Below, piece by piece: positions 14,582 through 15,537 of a stretch of DNA of 15,537 bases. Under the pieces are notes generated by a model that was not told the DNA's origin, ran no database searches, and saw only the letters and a list, made by a program, of their open reading frames with translations. Both the position numbers and the translations under genes were made by a program. The stretch lies in contig SBAT01000429.1 of NCBI GenBank assembly GCA_005240105.1, positions 1 through 15,537 on the forward strand. The letters run 5' to 3'. How positions within the stretch are numbered: position 1 is the first letter of the stretch; each line of letters begins with the position of its first letter. This DNA is from Chloroflexota bacterium. Its GTDB lineage: Bacteria; Cyanobacteriota; Vampirovibrionia; Obscuribacterales; Obscuribacteraceae.

Positions 14582-14625
14582 CCCGACGACACATTTAGTG
14601 TCGTCTCCTTGCTCTCGCTGTTGCT
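14582..14625 (-). repeat. Structured repeat, copy C (hairpin module only) between convergent genes
   Basis: Bases 14582-14613 are the exact reverse complement of 5617-5648, and the run continues with the TCTCGCTGTTGC block that copy D also carries. The core is a perfect 8-bp stem, GACGACAC (14585-14592) with GTGTCGTC (14598-14605). It lies between the stops of the small membrane protein gene and the acyltransferase-like gene. It may serve as a terminator for either, although the only T-run (14628-14632) lies some 20 bases beyond the stem on the plus strand. Confidence 0.7.
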
Positions 14626-14630
14626 TGTTT

Positions 14631-15458
14631 TTAGACTAGTTTAAAAGGCTCGTGCGTGCGCTTGCGCAATAGGCGGTTTAGCTCGCTTTGGATTTCGCCT
14701 TCGAAGTGCCGAGCTTGTTTTCTGGCGATGTCTTCCAGATCGTCGTGTTTTTGATCGAAGGCAAAGCGATGCGATTTGAGAATGCGCATCTGCCACTTGC
14801 CTGGAAATGATAGGCAGTTGGCCGGGAAGGGTAGCCAGGGGAAAAATGGGGTAATTGGATATTCCGGCAAGCCTAGGAAATTTGCCACTTTGGGCAAGTT
14901 GTCGAAAACCGGTAGCGAGTCTTCGCAGCCCAGTGTACATAAGGAATATATCGGTACTTTGGTGTCTGCAGTCGGCAGAAACTTTGTCCAGTCAAAATCC
15001 ATCAAGCGATATTTGTCGCTATAGGGTTTGGTCAAACCGGCAAGACCTTCCGGGAAAGTAGCAACGATTTCTCCGGCGGCAAACAATCTTTTGGCGTTGT
15101 CTGCCGACCAGTCGACGAAGCCAATCTCGGTTAAGAAGGTATAGAGTTTTTCGTCGCCAATTCCGTCCATGTCGGCCATGATATTCAAGCGACGCGGATA
15201 CGGCTTTTCGTTCATCAGGGCAAACAACAGCATAAGCCCCGGCCAAGGCAGTATTGATCCGGAATTTCCGACGATGAAAGCAGGTCCTTGTTTGGGTAGA
15301 AACTCCATGCCTGAAAAGTCAACTCGCCACCACTGCTTATAGAGAAAACTCAAGAAAGGCTCGAGTTTTGCCAGTGTTTCCAAATTGAAATTGAACAGCT
15401 GTTCGCCGCTTCCGACTAAGTCTTTGTATATGCGATAGGTATGGGTAAAGGTTGGCAT
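14631..15458 (-). CDS. Lysophospholipid-acyltransferase-like protein with altered catalytic motif
   Basis: A 275-residue protein resembling the PlsC/LPLAT group that moves acyl chains between CoA or ACP and glycerolipids at the inner membrane. Visible landmarks are GPAFIVGNSGSILPWPGLML at about residues 58-77, FPEGLAGLTKPYSDKYRL at about 135-152 (motif III, acyl-acceptor binding) and the later VPIYSLCTLGCEDSLP (about 168-183), matching the VPIVP-A-VG-EE region of relatives. The oddity is that relatives of this subgroup read NHSG-LP-DG, whereas here the His is replaced by Ser and the Asp by Pro. The catalytic base may be absent, making this an inactive or divergent member. No signal peptide is seen. 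The start ATG at 15458 has only a weak ribosome-binding site, 12 bases after the stop of another minus-strand gene. Confidence 0.75.
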   Translation of the reverse strand: MPTFTHTYRIYKDLVGSGEQLFNFNLETLAKLEPFLSFLYKQWWRVDFSGMEFLPKQGPAFIVGNSGSILPWPGLMLLFALMNEKPYPRRLNIMADMDGIGDEKLYTFLTEIGFVDWSADNAKRLFAAGEIVATFPEGLAGLTKPYSDKYRLMDFDWTKFLPTADTKVPIYSLCTLGCEDSLPVFDNLPKVANFLGLPEYPITPFFPWLPFPANCLSFPGKWQMRILKSHRFAFDQKHDDLEDIARKQARHFEGEIQSELNRLLRKRTHEPFKLV

Positions 15459-15470
15459 GCTTGAAGTTAC

Positions 15471-15537
15471 TTACTTGGGCTGAAATATATGTGACGGCTC
15501 ATCGTGGTTATTGTTGGCAGATTCTTCGTCGTCCCAC
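15471..15537 (-). CDS. C-terminal tail of an upstream minus-strand gene (partial)
   Basis: Read on the minus strand, a frame runs from the window edge to the TAA at 15473-15471 and encodes 21 residues, WDDEESANNNHDEPSHIFQP plus Lys. The acidic, polar composition is typical of a disordered C-terminus. The frame is the longest open one here and ends 12 bases before the acyltransferase-like start, as expected for operon neighbours. The product is unknown. Confidence 0.45.
   Translation of the reverse strand, partial: WDDEESANNNHDEPSHIFQPK

Overview
The window looks like chromosomal DNA from a Gram-negative (double-membrane) bacterium of moderate G+C. It encodes a complete outer-membrane factor / periplasmic adaptor / RND pump set, several exported proteins with signal peptides, and two TPR-repeat proteins. 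Its three tRNA genes do not encode CCA. I see no phage, transposase, CRISPR or rRNA. The abundance of exported TPR proteins and the repeat style would fit a non-photosynthetic cyanobacterial relative (Vampirovibrionia/Obscuribacterales type), but that is a low-confidence guess.

Layout. 1-690 is the 3' end of a TPR protein gene. 693-1465 (minus) holds a small hypothetical gene and a small exported protein gene. 1648-3884 (minus) is a two-gene unit: a PLP enzyme of the class V aminotransferase fold, then a YheT-type alpha/beta hydrolase. 3956-4126 (plus) is a 56-residue membrane protein gene shorter than usual gene-calling cut-offs. 4133-5174 is a divergent pair: a MerR-family regulator with the MerR mercury-type cysteine triad, and a secreted Cys/His protein, with a perfect inverted repeat between them. 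5268-5530 has tRNA-Arg(UCU) and tRNA-Lys(CUU), interleaved with a structured repeat family. 5768-7627 is a large exported TPR protein gene, followed by a 67-residue protein gene with a strong intrinsic terminator. 8015-8095 is tRNA-Leu(UAG). 8118-14226 (minus) is a tightly packed efflux operon in the order TolC-like, lipoprotein adaptor, RND pump. 14321-14566 (plus) is a small membrane/coiled-coil protein gene diverging from that operon. 14631-15458 (minus) is an acyltransferase-like gene with altered catalytic residues. The last bases carry the tail of another minus-strand gene.

How it works together. The efflux operon is self-contained: adaptor and pump genes are separated by only a few bases, and the products span both membranes. 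The MerR gene, operator and secreted Cys/His protein form a plausible metal-responsive unit, although no mercury reductase or transporter gene is visible. The most unusual signal is a modular, hairpin-rich repeat family. It occurs after both tandem tRNA genes, once as a lone hairpin between convergent genes near 14.6 kb, and once fused in frame to the start of a small gene near 1 kb. Otherwise the window is a fairly ordinary housekeeping and envelope region.
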